Shown one piece after another: positions 47,985-58,948 of a DNA stretch of 64,000 bases. Position 1 is the first letter of the stretch. Every line of letters begins with the position of its first letter. Under the pieces are notes generated by a model. The model saw nothing but the letters and a program-made list of their open reading frames with translations. It was not told the DNA's origin and did not search any database. The stretch lies in the NCBI GenBank assembly GCA_025358485.1, contig JANYJJ010000150.1, forward strand, positions 57,517-121,516, written 5' to 3'. Made by a program: the position numbers and the translations under genes. Source of the stretch: Burkholderiales bacterium (GTDB taxonomy: Bacteria > Pseudomonadota > Gammaproteobacteria > Burkholderiales > Burkholderiaceae_C).

Positions 47985-48737
47985 TCACTCGCCCAAGTAG
48001 GCTGCCCGAACCCGAGGGTCATTCAACAGCATCTTCGCGTCACCACTCATCGTGACCTCGCCCGAATCCATCACGTAGCCACGTGACGCCAAGCCCAGGG
48101 CTCGACTCGCGTTTTGCTCAACCAGCAAAACCGTCGTGCCCCGTTGGTGAATGTCGTTCACCACTTCAAAAATCTTGTCCACCATGATGGGGCTCAAGCC
48201 CATCGACGGTTCGTCCATCAACAGCACTTTGGGCCGGGCCATCAGGGCGCGGCCCATGGCCAACATTTGCTGTTCGCCGCCGCTCATGGTGCCGGCCAGT
48301 TGATTGCGGCGCTCTTTCAAGCGCGGAAAAATCCCGAACACTTTTTCGATGTCGGCGTCGACTTCTTTGTCTTCACGGATGAAGGCACCCATCTGCAAGT
48401 TTTCGGTGATGGTCATGCGCGTGAAGGTGCCGCGGCCTTCGGGCACCATCACCAAGCCCTGTTTTACCAAGTCCCAAGCGCCCTGCCCTTTGATGGACCT
48501 GCCAAGATATTCGATGTCGCCGGCGGCCACAGCCTGCAAGCCGGTGATGGCTTTGAGCGTGGTGGTTTTACCGGCCCCATTGGCACCGATCAGGCTCACC
48601 AGCTCGCCTTCCATCACCTCAAACGACACCCCTTTGACGGCCTGAATACCGCCGTAAGCGACCTTCAGATTGCTCACTTTGAGCATGTTTTTTTGAGTCA
48701 TGGTGCCGTCGCCTTCAATGAGCTTTGTGATCGGCAC
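47985..48737 (-). CDS. livF: Branched-chain amino acid ABC transporter ATP-binding protein LivF
   Basis: 'LKVSNLKVAYGGIQAVKGVSFEVMEGELVSLIGANGAGKTTTLKAITGL', LivF-specific C-term. Confidence 0.93.
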   Translation of the reverse strand: MPITKLIEGDGTMTQKNMLKVSNLKVAYGGIQAVKGVSFEVMEGELVSLIGANGAGKTTTLKAITGLQAVAAGDIEYLGRSIKGQGAWDLVKQGLVMVPEGRGTFTRMTITENLQMGAFIREDKEVDADIEKVFGIFPRLKERRNQLAGTMSGGEQQMLAMGRALMARPKVLLMDEPSMGLSPIMVDKIFEVVNDIHQRGTTVLLVEQNASRALGLASRGYVMDSGEVTMSGDAKMLLNDPRVRAAYLGE

Positions 48738-49506
48738 CGAGGTAGGCCTCGATCACTTTGGGGTTGCGCTGCACATCGGCGGGAGTGCCCTCGGCAATTT
48801 GCTTGCCGTAGTCGAGCACCGTGACGCGGTCGCACAGGCCCATGACCAACTTCACGTCATGCTCGATCAACAAAATCGTGCGGTTGTCGTTGCGGATGCG
48901 GTCTATCAATTCACGCAGCACAATTTTCTCGGTCGCGTTCATGCCGGCGGCGGGTTCATCGAGCGCGATCAACTTGGGATCGGTGGCCAAAGCGCGGGCG
49001 ATTTCCAAGCGGCGCTGGTCGCCGTAGCTCAAGGTGCGGGCCTTGAAGTCGGCGTATTTGCCGATGCCGACGTAGTCCAAAAGCTCTTGGGAACGTTTTG
49101 CAATCGCGGCCTCTTCGGCCTTGAAACCTGCCGTGCGAAACACCGCGCCGAACAGGCCCGATTGGGTGCGCACGTGACGGCCCACCATGACGTTTTCCAG
49201 CGCCGTCATGTCGGCAAACAAGCGGATGTTCTGGAAGGTGCGCGCAATGCCTGCCTTCGCCACTTCGTGAACCGCACTGGGCTTGTAGGGCACGCCACCC
49301 AACTCGAAGCCGCCTGAGTCGGGGGTGTACAAGCCGGTGATGACGTTGAAGAAGGTGGTCTTGCCCGCACCGTTGGGGCCGATAAGGCCGTAGACCATTC
49401 CGCGTTCTATGGTGATGCCCACATCGGACAAAGCCTGCAAACCGCCAAAGCGTTTGGAGACAGCGGCGACTTTCAGTACGGTTTCAGCCATGTTTGCCCC
49501 CTTCAC
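48715..49506 (-). CDS. livG: Branched-chain amino acid ABC transporter ATP-binding protein LivG
   Basis: 'VSKRFGGLQALSDVGITIERGMVYGLIGPNGAGKTTFFNVITGLYTPDSG'. Confidence 0.93.
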   Translation of the reverse strand: MKGANMAETVLKVAAVSKRFGGLQALSDVGITIERGMVYGLIGPNGAGKTTFFNVITGLYTPDSGGFELGGVPYKPSAVHEVAKAGIARTFQNIRLFADMTALENVMVGRHVRTQSGLFGAVFRTAGFKAEEAAIAKRSQELLDYVGIGKYADFKARTLSYGDQRRLEIARALATDPKLIALDEPAAGMNATEKIVLRELIDRIRNDNRTILLIEHDVKLVMGLCDRVTVLDYGKQIAEGTPADVQRNPKVIEAYLGADHKAH

Positions 49507-50609
49507 TTCGCGTTGTTGTTGTCTGCAGCCGGAAGCGCAGATTTACCGTGCTCTGGGGCAGGCCACAGCCCGCGCGGACGGCTCAGCATGATGCCTATCA
49601 TGGCCAGCGCAATCAGCAGCTGGCGCAAGATGGATGCATCCAATCGCCCGCCGGTCATGGCTTGCAAAGGGCCAGCCACGTAGCGCAAAACCTCGGGCAG
49701 TGCCGCAAGCAACAACGCGCCCAGCACCACGCCCGGGATGTGCCCAATGCCGCCCAACACCACCATGGCCACGATCATCACTGACTCTTGCAGGCTGAAG
49801 GACTCAGGCGATACGAAGCCTTGGAACGTGGCAAATAAAACGCCTGAAACGCCGCCAAAAGTCGCCCCCATGCCGAACGCCAGCAGCTTGAGGTTGCGGG
49901 TGTTGATGCCCATGGCCTTGGCTGCAATTTCGTCTTCGCGTATGGCCATCCAGGCTCTGCCTATGCGGCTGCGTTCGAGCCGATAGCAAATCACGACGCC
50001 CAAAATCACCAGGGCCAAGAAGAAAAAGTAGTAGTTGGTGACGGACGCCACATCGATACCAAACACTTGATGCGGTTTGCCAAGGTTGATGCCGAACACC
50101 GACATTGAGTCAATGCGGTCCAGGCCACGCGGCCCGTTGGTGATGTTCACGGGCTGTTCCAAATTGCCCAGGAAAACGCGAATGATTTCGCCGAAACCAA
50201 GCGTCACGATGGCCAGGTAATCACCGCGCAACTTCAAAGTCGGCGCGCCCAGCAAAACACCGAAAAGTGCCGCCAGCGCCGCACCCACGGGCAAGACCGC
50301 CCACCAAGGCACGTGCACGCCGCCAGGGAACATGGCGGCGATGGCGGGGAAGGTTTCAAACAAGTGTGGGCTGGCCAGCAAGGCCAGCATGTAGGCACCC
50401 ACGGCATAGAAAGCAACGTAGCCCAGGTCAAGCAGCCCGGCGTAGCCCACCACGATGTTCAGGCCCAATGCGAGCAGCACATAAAGCAAAGCAGTGTCAA
50501 TGATGCGCACCCAAGCATTGCCGAAGCTTTGCGCGATGAAAGGCAGGATGGCCAGCCCAACGGCTGAGACGAATATGAGCAGGAGTTTTTTACGCTGGTC
50601 GTTCATCAC
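49503..50609 (-). CDS. livM: Branched-chain amino acid ABC transporter permease LivM
   Basis: 'ALGLNIVVGYAGLLDLGYVAFYAVGAYMLALL', 'LKLRGDYLAIVTLGFGEIIRVFL'. Confidence 0.93.
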   Translation of the reverse strand: MMNDQRKKLLLIFVSAVGLAILPFIAQSFGNAWVRIIDTALLYVLLALGLNIVVGYAGLLDLGYVAFYAVGAYMLALLASPHLFETFPAIAAMFPGGVHVPWWAVLPVGAALAALFGVLLGAPTLKLRGDYLAIVTLGFGEIIRVFLGNLEQPVNITNGPRGLDRIDSMSVFGINLGKPHQVFGIDVASVTNYYFFFLALVILGVVICYRLERSRIGRAWMAIREDEIAAKAMGINTRNLKLLAFGMGATFGGVSGVLFATFQGFVSPESFSLQESVMIVAMVVLGGIGHIPGVVLGALLLAALPEVLRYVAGPLQAMTGGRLDASILRQLLIALAMIGIMLSRPRGLWPAPEHGKSALPAADNNNAK

Positions 50610-50618
50610 TAAGCTCCG

Positions 50619-51542
50619 TCAGGCCCGGTCGGCCACGCGTTCGCCGAGCAAGCCCTGGGGGCGAAGCGTCAGCACAAGAATGAGCACGATGAAGGCGAAG
50701 ATGTCTTGGTATTGACTGCCCAAAACGCCGCCCGTGATGGCACCGATGTAGCCAGCCCCGAGTGCCTCAATCAAGCCCAGCAACACACCGCCCAACATGG
50801 CGCCAGCCAAGTTGCCAATGCCGCCAAACACAGCGGCAGTGAAAGCCTTCAAGCCAGGCAAGAAGCCCATGCTGTGTTGCACAGAACCGTAGTTGGCGGC
50901 GTACATCACGCCTGCCAACGCCGCCAGCGCCGCGCCGATGATGAAGGTGGCAGAGATGACCGTGTCAGGCCTCACGCCCATCAAAGAAGCCACGCGCGGG
51001 TTTTCAGCGGTGGCACGCATGGCACGCCCCAGGCGCGTTCGGTTCACGAGGTACATCAGACCGGTGAGAGTGACCGCGGTGGTGACCAGAATCAAAATTT
51101 GCACCGTGTTGATGACGGCACCAAACACATTGAAGGGCTCGCTCGGCAACAAGATGGGGTAAGGCTTGGGGTTGGGCTTCCAGATGATCATGGCCAGGGT
51201 TTGAAGCAGCAAGCTCATGCCCATGGCCGTGATGAGCGGCGCCAAACGTGGCGCGTTGCGCAGCGGTCGGTAGGCGATTTTTTCAATCGCAAAGTTCAAA
51301 GCCGCGCACACCACGACGGCGGCCATCAGCGAAATCAACAACATCAACCAACCGGGTATGCCCATGCCTGCCAGGCCGCTGACCACCGTCCAACTGGTCA
51401 GCGCGCCCACCATCAACACCTCACCGTGCGCAAAGTTGATGAGGTTGATGATGCCGTAGACCATGGTGTAGCCCAGCGCGACCAGCGCATACACGCTGCC
51501 CAGCACAAGGCCGTTGATGATCTGCTGGATGAAGGTGTCCAT
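50619..51542 (-). CDS. livH: Branched-chain amino acid ABC transporter permease LivH
   Basis: Start at 'MDTFIQQIINGLVLGSVYALVALGYTMVYGIINLINFAHGEV'; track's 51608 start lies in a tandem repeat. Confidence 0.93.
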   Translation of the reverse strand: MDTFIQQIINGLVLGSVYALVALGYTMVYGIINLINFAHGEVLMVGALTSWTVVSGLAGMGIPGWLMLLISLMAAVVVCAALNFAIEKIAYRPLRNAPRLAPLITAMGMSLLLQTLAMIIWKPNPKPYPILLPSEPFNVFGAVINTVQILILVTTAVTLTGLMYLVNRTRLGRAMRATAENPRVASLMGVRPDTVISATFIIGAALAALAGVMYAANYGSVQHSMGFLPGLKAFTAAVFGGIGNLAGAMLGGVLLGLIEALGAGYIGAITGGVLGSQYQDIFAFIVLILVLTLRPQGLLGERVADRA

Positions 51543-51590
51543 GGGTGGTGCTTCCTCGGAGTTTGTGTGGGGCTGCTGCCCCACTTTTTT

Positions 51591-51660
51591 AGCAACTGTT
51601 CTTAGCAACTGTTCTTAGCAATTTTTTTTGGCAACTTTTTTTGGCAACTTCTCTAAGCAA
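51591..51660. repeat. Degenerate ~13-bp tandem repeat in the livH leader
   Basis: tagcaactgttct-tagcaactgttct-tagcaatttttttt-ggcaacttttttt-ggcaacttctc-taagcaa. Confidence 0.85.
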
Positions 51661-51793
51661 AAACGCGGCCGAAGAAGGTTCATCGAACAGGTCACGCTGC
51701 TTCAAGCGCCGCGAATTCTAGGGGCAAGGTTGGCGCGCTCAGATGCGGACTTGCCCGCTTTGCGCATCAGATAAACACCAAAAAAACAGCGTC

Positions 51794-53128
51794 TTACCGC
51801 GTTTTATTCGGTGAATTGGCAGCCAAGGCCGCTTCATTCAAACGCCGCAGTTCTTCGAGTTTTTCGCCGATGCGTATTTCCAAACCGCGTGCCACGGGCT
51901 GATAAAACTGCGGCGCTTGCATGTCATCGGGCCAATAACGTTCGCCCGCTGCAAAACCGGCTTCCTCGTCGTGAGCGTAGCGATAGCCTTTGCCGTAATC
52001 GAGGTTTTTCATGAGCGCGGTCGGCGCGTTGCGCAGGCGCAGCGGCACGGCGCGCGTGCCGTCCTGCGTAACGAAAGCGCGCGCTGCTTTGTAGGCGGTG
52101 TACACAGCGTTTGACTTCGGCGCCACCGCCAAATAAACCACCGCTTGCGCCAATGCCAACTCGCCTTCGGGCGAGCCCAAACGCTCGTAGGTTTCAGCAG
52201 CGTCCAAGGTCATGCGCAAAGCGCGCGGGTCGGCCAGGCCAATGTCTTCGCTGGCCATGCGCACCAATCGGCGCGCCGCGTAGCGTGGATCCACTCCGCC
52301 GTCGAGCATGCGCACTAACCAATACAGCGAGGCATCGGGATCGCTGCCGCGCACGGCTTTGTGCAAGGCAGAAATGCTGTCGTAGAACTGCTCGCCGCCC
52401 TTGTCGAAACGGCGCAGTTGTTCGCCCAAAGATTGCTCCAGCTGCGCTTCATCGATCTCGGCGATCACACCCGATGTGGCGATGAGGTTTTCATATGCGT
52501 TGAGCAAGCGGCGAGCGTCGCCGTCGGCGTAGCCAATCAAGCGCTGCTGCGCGGTGGTGGTCATGGCGGGCGCTTGCAGCAAGGCTTGCGCACGAAGCAG
52601 CAGCGCGGCCATGTCGTCATCACTCAAGCTCTTGAGCACATGCACGGTCGAGCGCGACAGCAAGGCCGAATTCACTTCGAACGACGGGTTCTCGGTGGTC
52701 GCCCCAATCAGCGTGAACAAACCCGATTCCACATGCGGCAAAAACGCGTCTTGCTGCGATTTGTTGAAGCGGTGAACCTCGTCCACAAACACCACCGTGC
52801 GACGACCGCTGGCACGGCTGACCTGTGCGCGCTCCACAGCCTCGCGAATTTCTTTCACACCGCCCAGCACGGCCGACATGGCGATGAACTGCGCGTCAAA
52901 TGCGGTGGCCACCAAACGCGCCAGCGTGGTTTTGCCAGTGCCGGGTGGGCCCCACAAAATCATCGAGTGCAGGCGGCCCGACTCGAACGCCACGCGCAGC
53001 GGTTTGCCGGGGCCAAGCAATTGCGCTTGGCCTATGACGGCGTCGAGGTGCTGCGGCCGAAGGCGCTCGGCCAGGGGAGCGGGGTTCAGCGCATCGCCTG
53101 CGACAAACGGCAAAGCTTGCGAGCTCAC
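51794..53128 (-). CDS. rarA: Replication-associated recombination protein A (RarA/MgsA)
   Basis: 'LAERLRPQHLDAVIGQAQLLGPGKPLR...SMILWGPPGTGKTTLARLVA'. Confidence 0.94.
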   Translation of the reverse strand: MSSQALPFVAGDALNPAPLAERLRPQHLDAVIGQAQLLGPGKPLRVAFESGRLHSMILWGPPGTGKTTLARLVATAFDAQFIAMSAVLGGVKEIREAVERAQVSRASGRRTVVFVDEVHRFNKSQQDAFLPHVESGLFTLIGATTENPSFEVNSALLSRSTVHVLKSLSDDDMAALLLRAQALLQAPAMTTTAQQRLIGYADGDARRLLNAYENLIATSGVIAEIDEAQLEQSLGEQLRRFDKGGEQFYDSISALHKAVRGSDPDASLYWLVRMLDGGVDPRYAARRLVRMASEDIGLADPRALRMTLDAAETYERLGSPEGELALAQAVVYLAVAPKSNAVYTAYKAARAFVTQDGTRAVPLRLRNAPTALMKNLDYGKGYRYAHDEEAGFAAGERYWPDDMQAPQFYQPVARGLEIRIGEKLEELRRLNEAALAANSPNKTR

Positions 53129-53730
53129 TGCTCGATCACATCAGCGCCCGGCGGCGTTGCAAACTTGAAAACGTCAGCCGCCATGATCACGTTGGACTGC
53201 ATTTGGCTGAACACCAAGTTCGAGCGCTGACCAAAACTGTCGGTGATTTCCACGGCAGCCAAGGTCTTGGCTTTGAAGCCGATGCGCACCGATTGAAACG
53301 CGCCGTCTTTGACTTTGGGCAAGGCCAACACCCACTCCATTGCGCCTTCGCTGGGCTGATTGGACACATCAAAATCTTTGTCGAGTGAACCGCCGGCCAG
53401 CAAGGCGGCAGGCGTGGCACCGAGCACGGCCAAAAACTTTCGAATGCTCACTTGGTTCAAGTCGGCGTCATAGATCCACACCTTCTGGCCATCGGCAACG
53501 ATGGTTTGCTCCAAAGGTTTGGCGTAGACGAAGCGAAAGCGATTGGGCCGCAAAAATTCAAAGCTTCCGCTGCTAGTGCGCTTTTTTGCGCCGTCGGGTG
53601 CGGTGACGGTTTGGGTGAAATTGGCGCGGCCACTTTTGATGTCGCGCACAAAGTCTTTGAGCGTGTCGACGGCTTCGGCCTGAACTGCGAACGACATCAA
53701 AAGCAGTGAAGCAGCGAGAAGTTTTTTCAT
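53125..53730 (-). CDS. lolA: Outer-membrane lipoprotein carrier protein LolA
   Basis: Signal peptide; '[19 protein letters not shown]...[48 protein letters not shown]'. Confidence 0.93.
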   Translation of the reverse strand: MKKLLAASLLLMSFAVQAEAVDTLKDFVRDIKSGRANFTQTVTAPDGAKKRTSSGSFEFLRPNRFRFVYAKPLEQTIVADGQKVWIYDADLNQVSIRKFLAVLGATPAALLAGGSLDKDFDVSNQPSEGAMEWVLALPKVKDGAFQSVRIGFKAKTLAAVEITDSFGQRSNLVFSQMQSNVIMAADVFKFATPPGADVIEQ

Positions 53731-56141
53731 TCAGCGCGAGCCGGAACCAAGATGTCGCGGCTGCCGTTGGTGGACATGGCGGATACGAGTCCAGATTTTT
53801 CCATTTGTTCCAACAAACGCGCCGCGCGGTTGTAGCCGATGCGCAGGTGGCGCTGCACCAACGAGATGGTGGCGCGGCGGTGCTGCAAGACGATGGAGAC
53901 GGCCTCGTCGTACATCGCATCACTCTCGCCGCTGCTGTTGTCGCCGCTGCCCATGGCCACGCTGCCCGCTTTGCGATCACCGTCCGCATCACCGTCAGCC
54001 TCCAACACACCGCCTTCCAAAATGCCTTCGATGTAGTTGGGCTCGCCTTGGCTCTTCAAATAGTTGACCACGCGGTGAACCTCGTCGTCGCTCACAAAAG
54101 CGCCGTGCACACGCACCGGCACGCCGCCGCCTGGAGTCAGGTACAGCATGTCGCCCTGCCCCAGCAAGGCCTCGGCTCCCATCTGGTCAAGGATGGTGCG
54201 CGAGTCAATTTTGCTGCTGACTTGAAAGCTCAAACGCGTGGGAATGTTCGCCTTGATGAGTCCGGTGATGACGTCAACGCTCGGGCGCTGCGTGGCCAAA
54301 ATCAAGTGGATGCCAGCCGCGCGCGCCTTCTGCGCCAAGCGCGCAATCAGCTCTTCAATTTTCTTGCCCACCACCATCATCAGATCGGCCAACTCGTCGA
54401 TCACGATCACCACAAACGGCAAGCGCTCCAGCGGTTCTGGCGACTCGGGTGTCAGGCTGAAGGGGTTGGGCAACTTCTCGCCGCGCTCGGCCGCGTCAGC
54501 AATTTTTTTGTTGTAGCCGCTGAGGTTGCGCACGCCCATCTTGCTCATCAACTTGTAGCGCCGCTCCATTTCACCGACACCCCAATTCAGCGCGTTGGCG
54601 GCCTGCTTCATGTCGGTGACCACCGGGCAAAGCAAGTGCGGTATGCCTTCGTAGACGCTCATCTCAAGCATCTTGGGGTCGATCAAAATCAAGCGCACAT
54701 CGCGGGCTTCGGCCTTGTAGAGCAGGCTCAAAATCATGGCGTTGATGCCCACCGATTTGCCCGAACCGGTGGTGCCCGCCACCAAACAGTGCGGCATTTT
54801 GGCGAGGTCGGCCACCATCGGCGCACCCACGATGTCTTTGCCCAAACCCATGGTGAGTTGACTGGCCGCATCGTTGTAAACCTGCGATCCCAAAATCTCA
54901 GACAGCCGAATGATTTGCCGCTTGGCGTTGGGCAATTCCAGCGCCATGGTGGTTTTTCCGGGGATGGTTTCGACCACGCGGATGCTCACCAAACTCAAGC
55001 TGCGCGCCAAGTCTTTCGCGAGGTTGAGCACCTGCGAACCCTTCACGCCAGTGGCAGGTTCAATCTCATAACGGGTGATGACGGGGCCCGGCGACGCAGC
55101 CACCACGCGCACATCGACGCCGAAGTCTTTCAGCTTTTTCTCGATCAAGCGTGAGGTCATCTCCAGCGTTTCGGGCGACACCGATTCGGTGCGACCGGGT
55201 GCGGCGTCGAGCAAATCAACCTGCGGCAGTTTGGTGTCGGCCAGCTCGCTGAACAGCGGCTTTTGGCGCTCTTTGACAACGCGCGTGCTTTTTGGCACTT
55301 CGACCATCGGCGACTCAATCACGATGGGCAAATGCTCCTCAAAGAGCTGGTGTTCTTCCTCCGCCACCACCTCGCGCTCGCGCAGCGCTTGTTCGCCCAA
55401 GCGCACGTCTTCGGCGTGTTCGATGCGCTCAACGCGGCGCTCTTTCACCGATTCCAAACGGCTGCCTATCGCCTCGGCCAGCCGCCACCAAGAGAAGCGA
55501 AACGCCATCGCCAGCCCGGCCAAGAGTGCCGCAATCCACAGCACGCCCGAACCCGCAAAACCCAGCAGCTTCATGCTGAGCGGTCCCAAGCTGTAGCCCA
55601 GCACGCCGCCTGCATGACCGCCCGGAAGGCGCGTTTCCCATTGGTACATCCGCGTCCACTCGAGCGAGCCGCTGGCACACAACAGCAACACCACGCCCAG
55701 CCAAAACGCCCATCGAGCTTGACGCAGGCGCGACGCCTCAAAGCTGTGCCCACCGCGCAACGCGCTGGCCACGGCGCTGAGGCCAGACCGCAGCGCCACC
55801 AGCATCAACCACCACACCGAATAGCCGAACAGGAAAAAGGCGAGGTCAGAAAACCACGCACCGAAAGCGCCCGCCTTGTTGCTGATGGCGGCCGATGCAC
55901 CGGTCGTCGAAAACGCCGCGTCGCCTGCATGGTGAGTTGCCAAAGCGAGCAGGGCCAGCAGCCACAGCACGGCAGCAATCAGGCCGATGGCTTGGGTGCG
56001 CCAACTCATGGAGGAGGCCGGGCTGCGAGCGTCGGTGACCGAGCTGCCAAGCGAAAAGGCGCTGTGCGAACCAGCGCCTGCCTGAGAAGGAGAAAGCGGG
56101 CCGTCGCCGCGCAAAGAACCAAGTGGGAAAGTCATTCCCAC
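53727..56141 (-). CDS. ftsK: DNA translocase FtsK
   Basis: TM N-term; '[28 protein letters not shown]'; C-term gamma domain '[40 protein letters not shown]'. Confidence 0.94.
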   Translation of the reverse strand: MGMTFPLGSLRGDGPLSPSQAGAGSHSAFSLGSSVTDARSPASSMSWRTQAIGLIAAVLWLLALLALATHHAGDAAFSTTGASAAISNKAGAFGAWFSDLAFFLFGYSVWWLMLVALRSGLSAVASALRGGHSFEASRLRQARWAFWLGVVLLLCASGSLEWTRMYQWETRLPGGHAGGVLGYSLGPLSMKLLGFAGSGVLWIAALLAGLAMAFRFSWWRLAEAIGSRLESVKERRVERIEHAEDVRLGEQALREREVVAEEEHQLFEEHLPIVIESPMVEVPKSTRVVKERQKPLFSELADTKLPQVDLLDAAPGRTESVSPETLEMTSRLIEKKLKDFGVDVRVVAASPGPVITRYEIEPATGVKGSQVLNLAKDLARSLSLVSIRVVETIPGKTTMALELPNAKRQIIRLSEILGSQVYNDAASQLTMGLGKDIVGAPMVADLAKMPHCLVAGTTGSGKSVGINAMILSLLYKAEARDVRLILIDPKMLEMSVYEGIPHLLCPVVTDMKQAANALNWGVGEMERRYKLMSKMGVRNLSGYNKKIADAAERGEKLPNPFSLTPESPEPLERLPFVVIVIDELADLMMVVGKKIEELIARLAQKARAAGIHLILATQRPSVDVITGLIKANIPTRLSFQVSSKIDSRTILDQMGAEALLGQGDMLYLTPGGGVPVRVHGAFVSDDEVHRVVNYLKSQGEPNYIEGILEGGVLEADGDADGDRKAGSVAMGSGDNSSGESDAMYDEAVSIVLQHRRATISLVQRHLRIGYNRAARLLEQMEKSGLVSAMSTNGSRDILVPARAE

Positions 56142-56230
56142 ATTGTGGCTCAGGGCAGGTGTTGACTCGCGTGGTCAACACCTTGATACCTGCGTGCAAG
56201 GCAGGCCGGGAATTTCTGATTAAAGCGTTG

Positions 56231-56326
56231 CAGCGGTGTTCAGTTCAAGCGTTGCGGCAATCTTCAGTTCAAGCGTTGCGGGAGTCTTCGGTTCAAGCGC
56301 TGCGGCAGTCTTTAGTTCAAGCGTTG
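56231..56326. repeat. 24-bp tandem repeat, 4 units, overlapping the 3' end of the Crp-family gene
   Basis: cagcggtgttcagttcaagcgttg / cggcaatcttcagttcaagcgttg / cgggagtcttcggttcaagcgctg / cggcagtctttagttcaagcgttg. Confidence 0.93.
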
Positions 56327-56974
56327 CTTGATGATGACCGAGCCGTTTTCTTGGGTCTCGACCATGCCGCGCTCTTCCAAATCTTTCATCACGCGGCTGA
56401 CCATTTCACGCGACGCACCAACCACTTTGGCCAGGTCTTGACGCGAGACTTTGTTGCGGATGATTTTGAGTTCACCTTGGTCTTCGGCCATGTCGAGCAA
56501 GGTTCGCGCAACGCGACCATAAACGTCCAACAGCGCCAACGATTCGATCTGACGATCAGCATTGCGCAGGCGCTGCACCAGGCCACGCAGAATCGCGTAA
56601 GACAAGCTCGAGTTCTCGGGCAAGCAGCGCGCAAAGTCGGGGCGGGCCAAGACCAGCATGTCGGTTTGGATTTCAGCGCGCACAGTGGCTGAGTGCGGTT
56701 CGTTGTCGATCAAGCTCATTTCGCCGACGTAATCGCCGGGTTGGAGCACCGCCAAAATCACTTCACGGCCGCGTGAATCAGATGTCAAAACGCGAGCACG
56801 GCCAGTCAATAGAATGAACAACGAATTCGACTTGCGCATGTGCTCGACGATGATTTCGCCGCGGCGAAAACGCCGCTTGACCACCGCATCGGCAATGCCC
56901 TGAGCTTGGTCGTTGGTGAGCAACGAGAACAGCGGCACGCGGCGGATCAGGTCGAGGTTGGAAATCATGGCCAT
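56312..56974 (-). CDS. Crp/Fnr-family transcriptional regulator
   Basis: cNMP domain 'FRRGEIIVEHMRKSNSLFILLTGRARVLTSDSRGREVILAVLQPGDYVGEMSLID'; HTH 'VSRQDLAKVVGASREMVSRVMKDLEERGMV'. Confidence 0.93.
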   Translation of the reverse strand: MAMISNLDLIRRVPLFSLLTNDQAQGIADAVVKRRFRRGEIIVEHMRKSNSLFILLTGRARVLTSDSRGREVILAVLQPGDYVGEMSLIDNEPHSATVRAEIQTDMLVLARPDFARCLPENSSLSYAILRGLVQRLRNADRQIESLALLDVYGRVARTLLDMAEDQGELKIIRNKVSRQDLAKVVGASREMVSRVMKDLEERGMVETQENGSVIIKQRLN

Positions 56975-56990
56975 GAAAAAACTCCAATGA

Positions 56991-58154
<1,164 letters not shown>

Positions 58155-58345
58155 AGCGCGGCCAGACTAATCGGTACCCGAATCGGGCTATACTCGCGCT
58201 CTTTGCCGAAAACCGCAGCTTGATTTCAGCGCTGGGGGGAATAGGAATAGGAAAAAATCGGTAGAAGCGCGGAGGTTGAGCATCGACCTCATCAACGCTT
58301 GCTCACCGCACCTCAAACCAGATTAGTTTTTACGGGAGAAGCGTC

Positions 58346-58579
58346 ATGGCACGCGTCTGTCAAGTCACGGGTAAGCGCCCGATGGTGGGAAACAATGTTT
58401 CTCACGCCAACAACAAAACCAAGCGTCGCTTTCTGCCTAATTTGCAGTACCGACGTTTCTTCCTCGAAGCCGAAAACTGTTGGGTGCGTTTGCGCATTTC
58501 GAACGCGGCTTTGCGCCTGATCGACAAAGTGGGCATCGAGAAGGTCGTCGCCGACCTGCGCGCTCGCGGCGAAATCTAA
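58346..58579 (+). CDS. rpmB: 50S ribosomal protein L28
   Basis: '[61 protein letters not shown]'. Confidence 0.97.
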   Translation: MARVCQVTGKRPMVGNNVSHANNKTKRRFLPNLQYRRFFLEAENCWVRLRISNAALRLIDKVGIEKVVADLRARGEI

Positions 58580-58592
58580 GCAGGAGCAAATC

Positions 58593-58760
58593 ATGGCAAA
58601 AGGTGGACGCGAAAAAATCAAGCTGGAATCCAGCGCTGGCACCGGTCATTTCTACACGACCGACAAAAACAAAAAAACCACGCCTGAAAAGCTGGAGATC
58701 ATGAAGTTCGATCCGAAGGCTCGCAAGCACGTGATGTACAAGGAAATGAAGCTGAAGTGA
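58593..58760 (+). CDS. rpmG: 50S ribosomal protein L33 (not in the supplied ORF track)
   Basis: Hand translation [55 protein letters not shown]. Confidence 0.97.
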   Translation: MAKGGREKIKLESSAGTGHFYTTDKNKKTTPEKLEIMKFDPKARKHVMYKEMKLK

Positions 58761-58821
58761 TTCGGAGTTTCCTGAGAACCGGTTTTTCCAGACCTTAAAA
58801 AGTAGGAACAAAACCGCTAAA

Positions 58822-58852
58822 AGCCCGCTCACGCAAGTCAGCGGGTTTTTTG
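58822..58852 (+). terminator. Intrinsic terminator after rpmG
   Basis: cccgct...agcggg stem followed by tttttt. Confidence 0.85.
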
Positions 58853-58902
58853 TTGTGCGGGGGTTTTAGAACCTGCGTTGCCACTGCAACCGCCCAGACG
58901 TA

Positions 58903-58930
58903 AAAAAGCCCGCGCGATGCGGGCTCTTCT
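58903..58930 (-). terminator. Intrinsic terminator after the desaturase gene (minus strand)
   Basis: Minus strand gcccgc-atcgc-gcgggc followed by tttttt. Confidence 0.8.
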
Positions 58931-58948
58931 TCAGAAGTGGAACACGCC

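Noticed and set aside
53706-55154. 482-aa plus-strand ORF opposite ftsK
   Set aside because: Shadow ORF; ftsK frame is unambiguous
56123-56692. 189-aa plus-strand ORF with repeated 'SSVQALR'
   Set aside because: The peptide repeats are just translation of the 24-bp tandem array and antisense to the Crp-family gene
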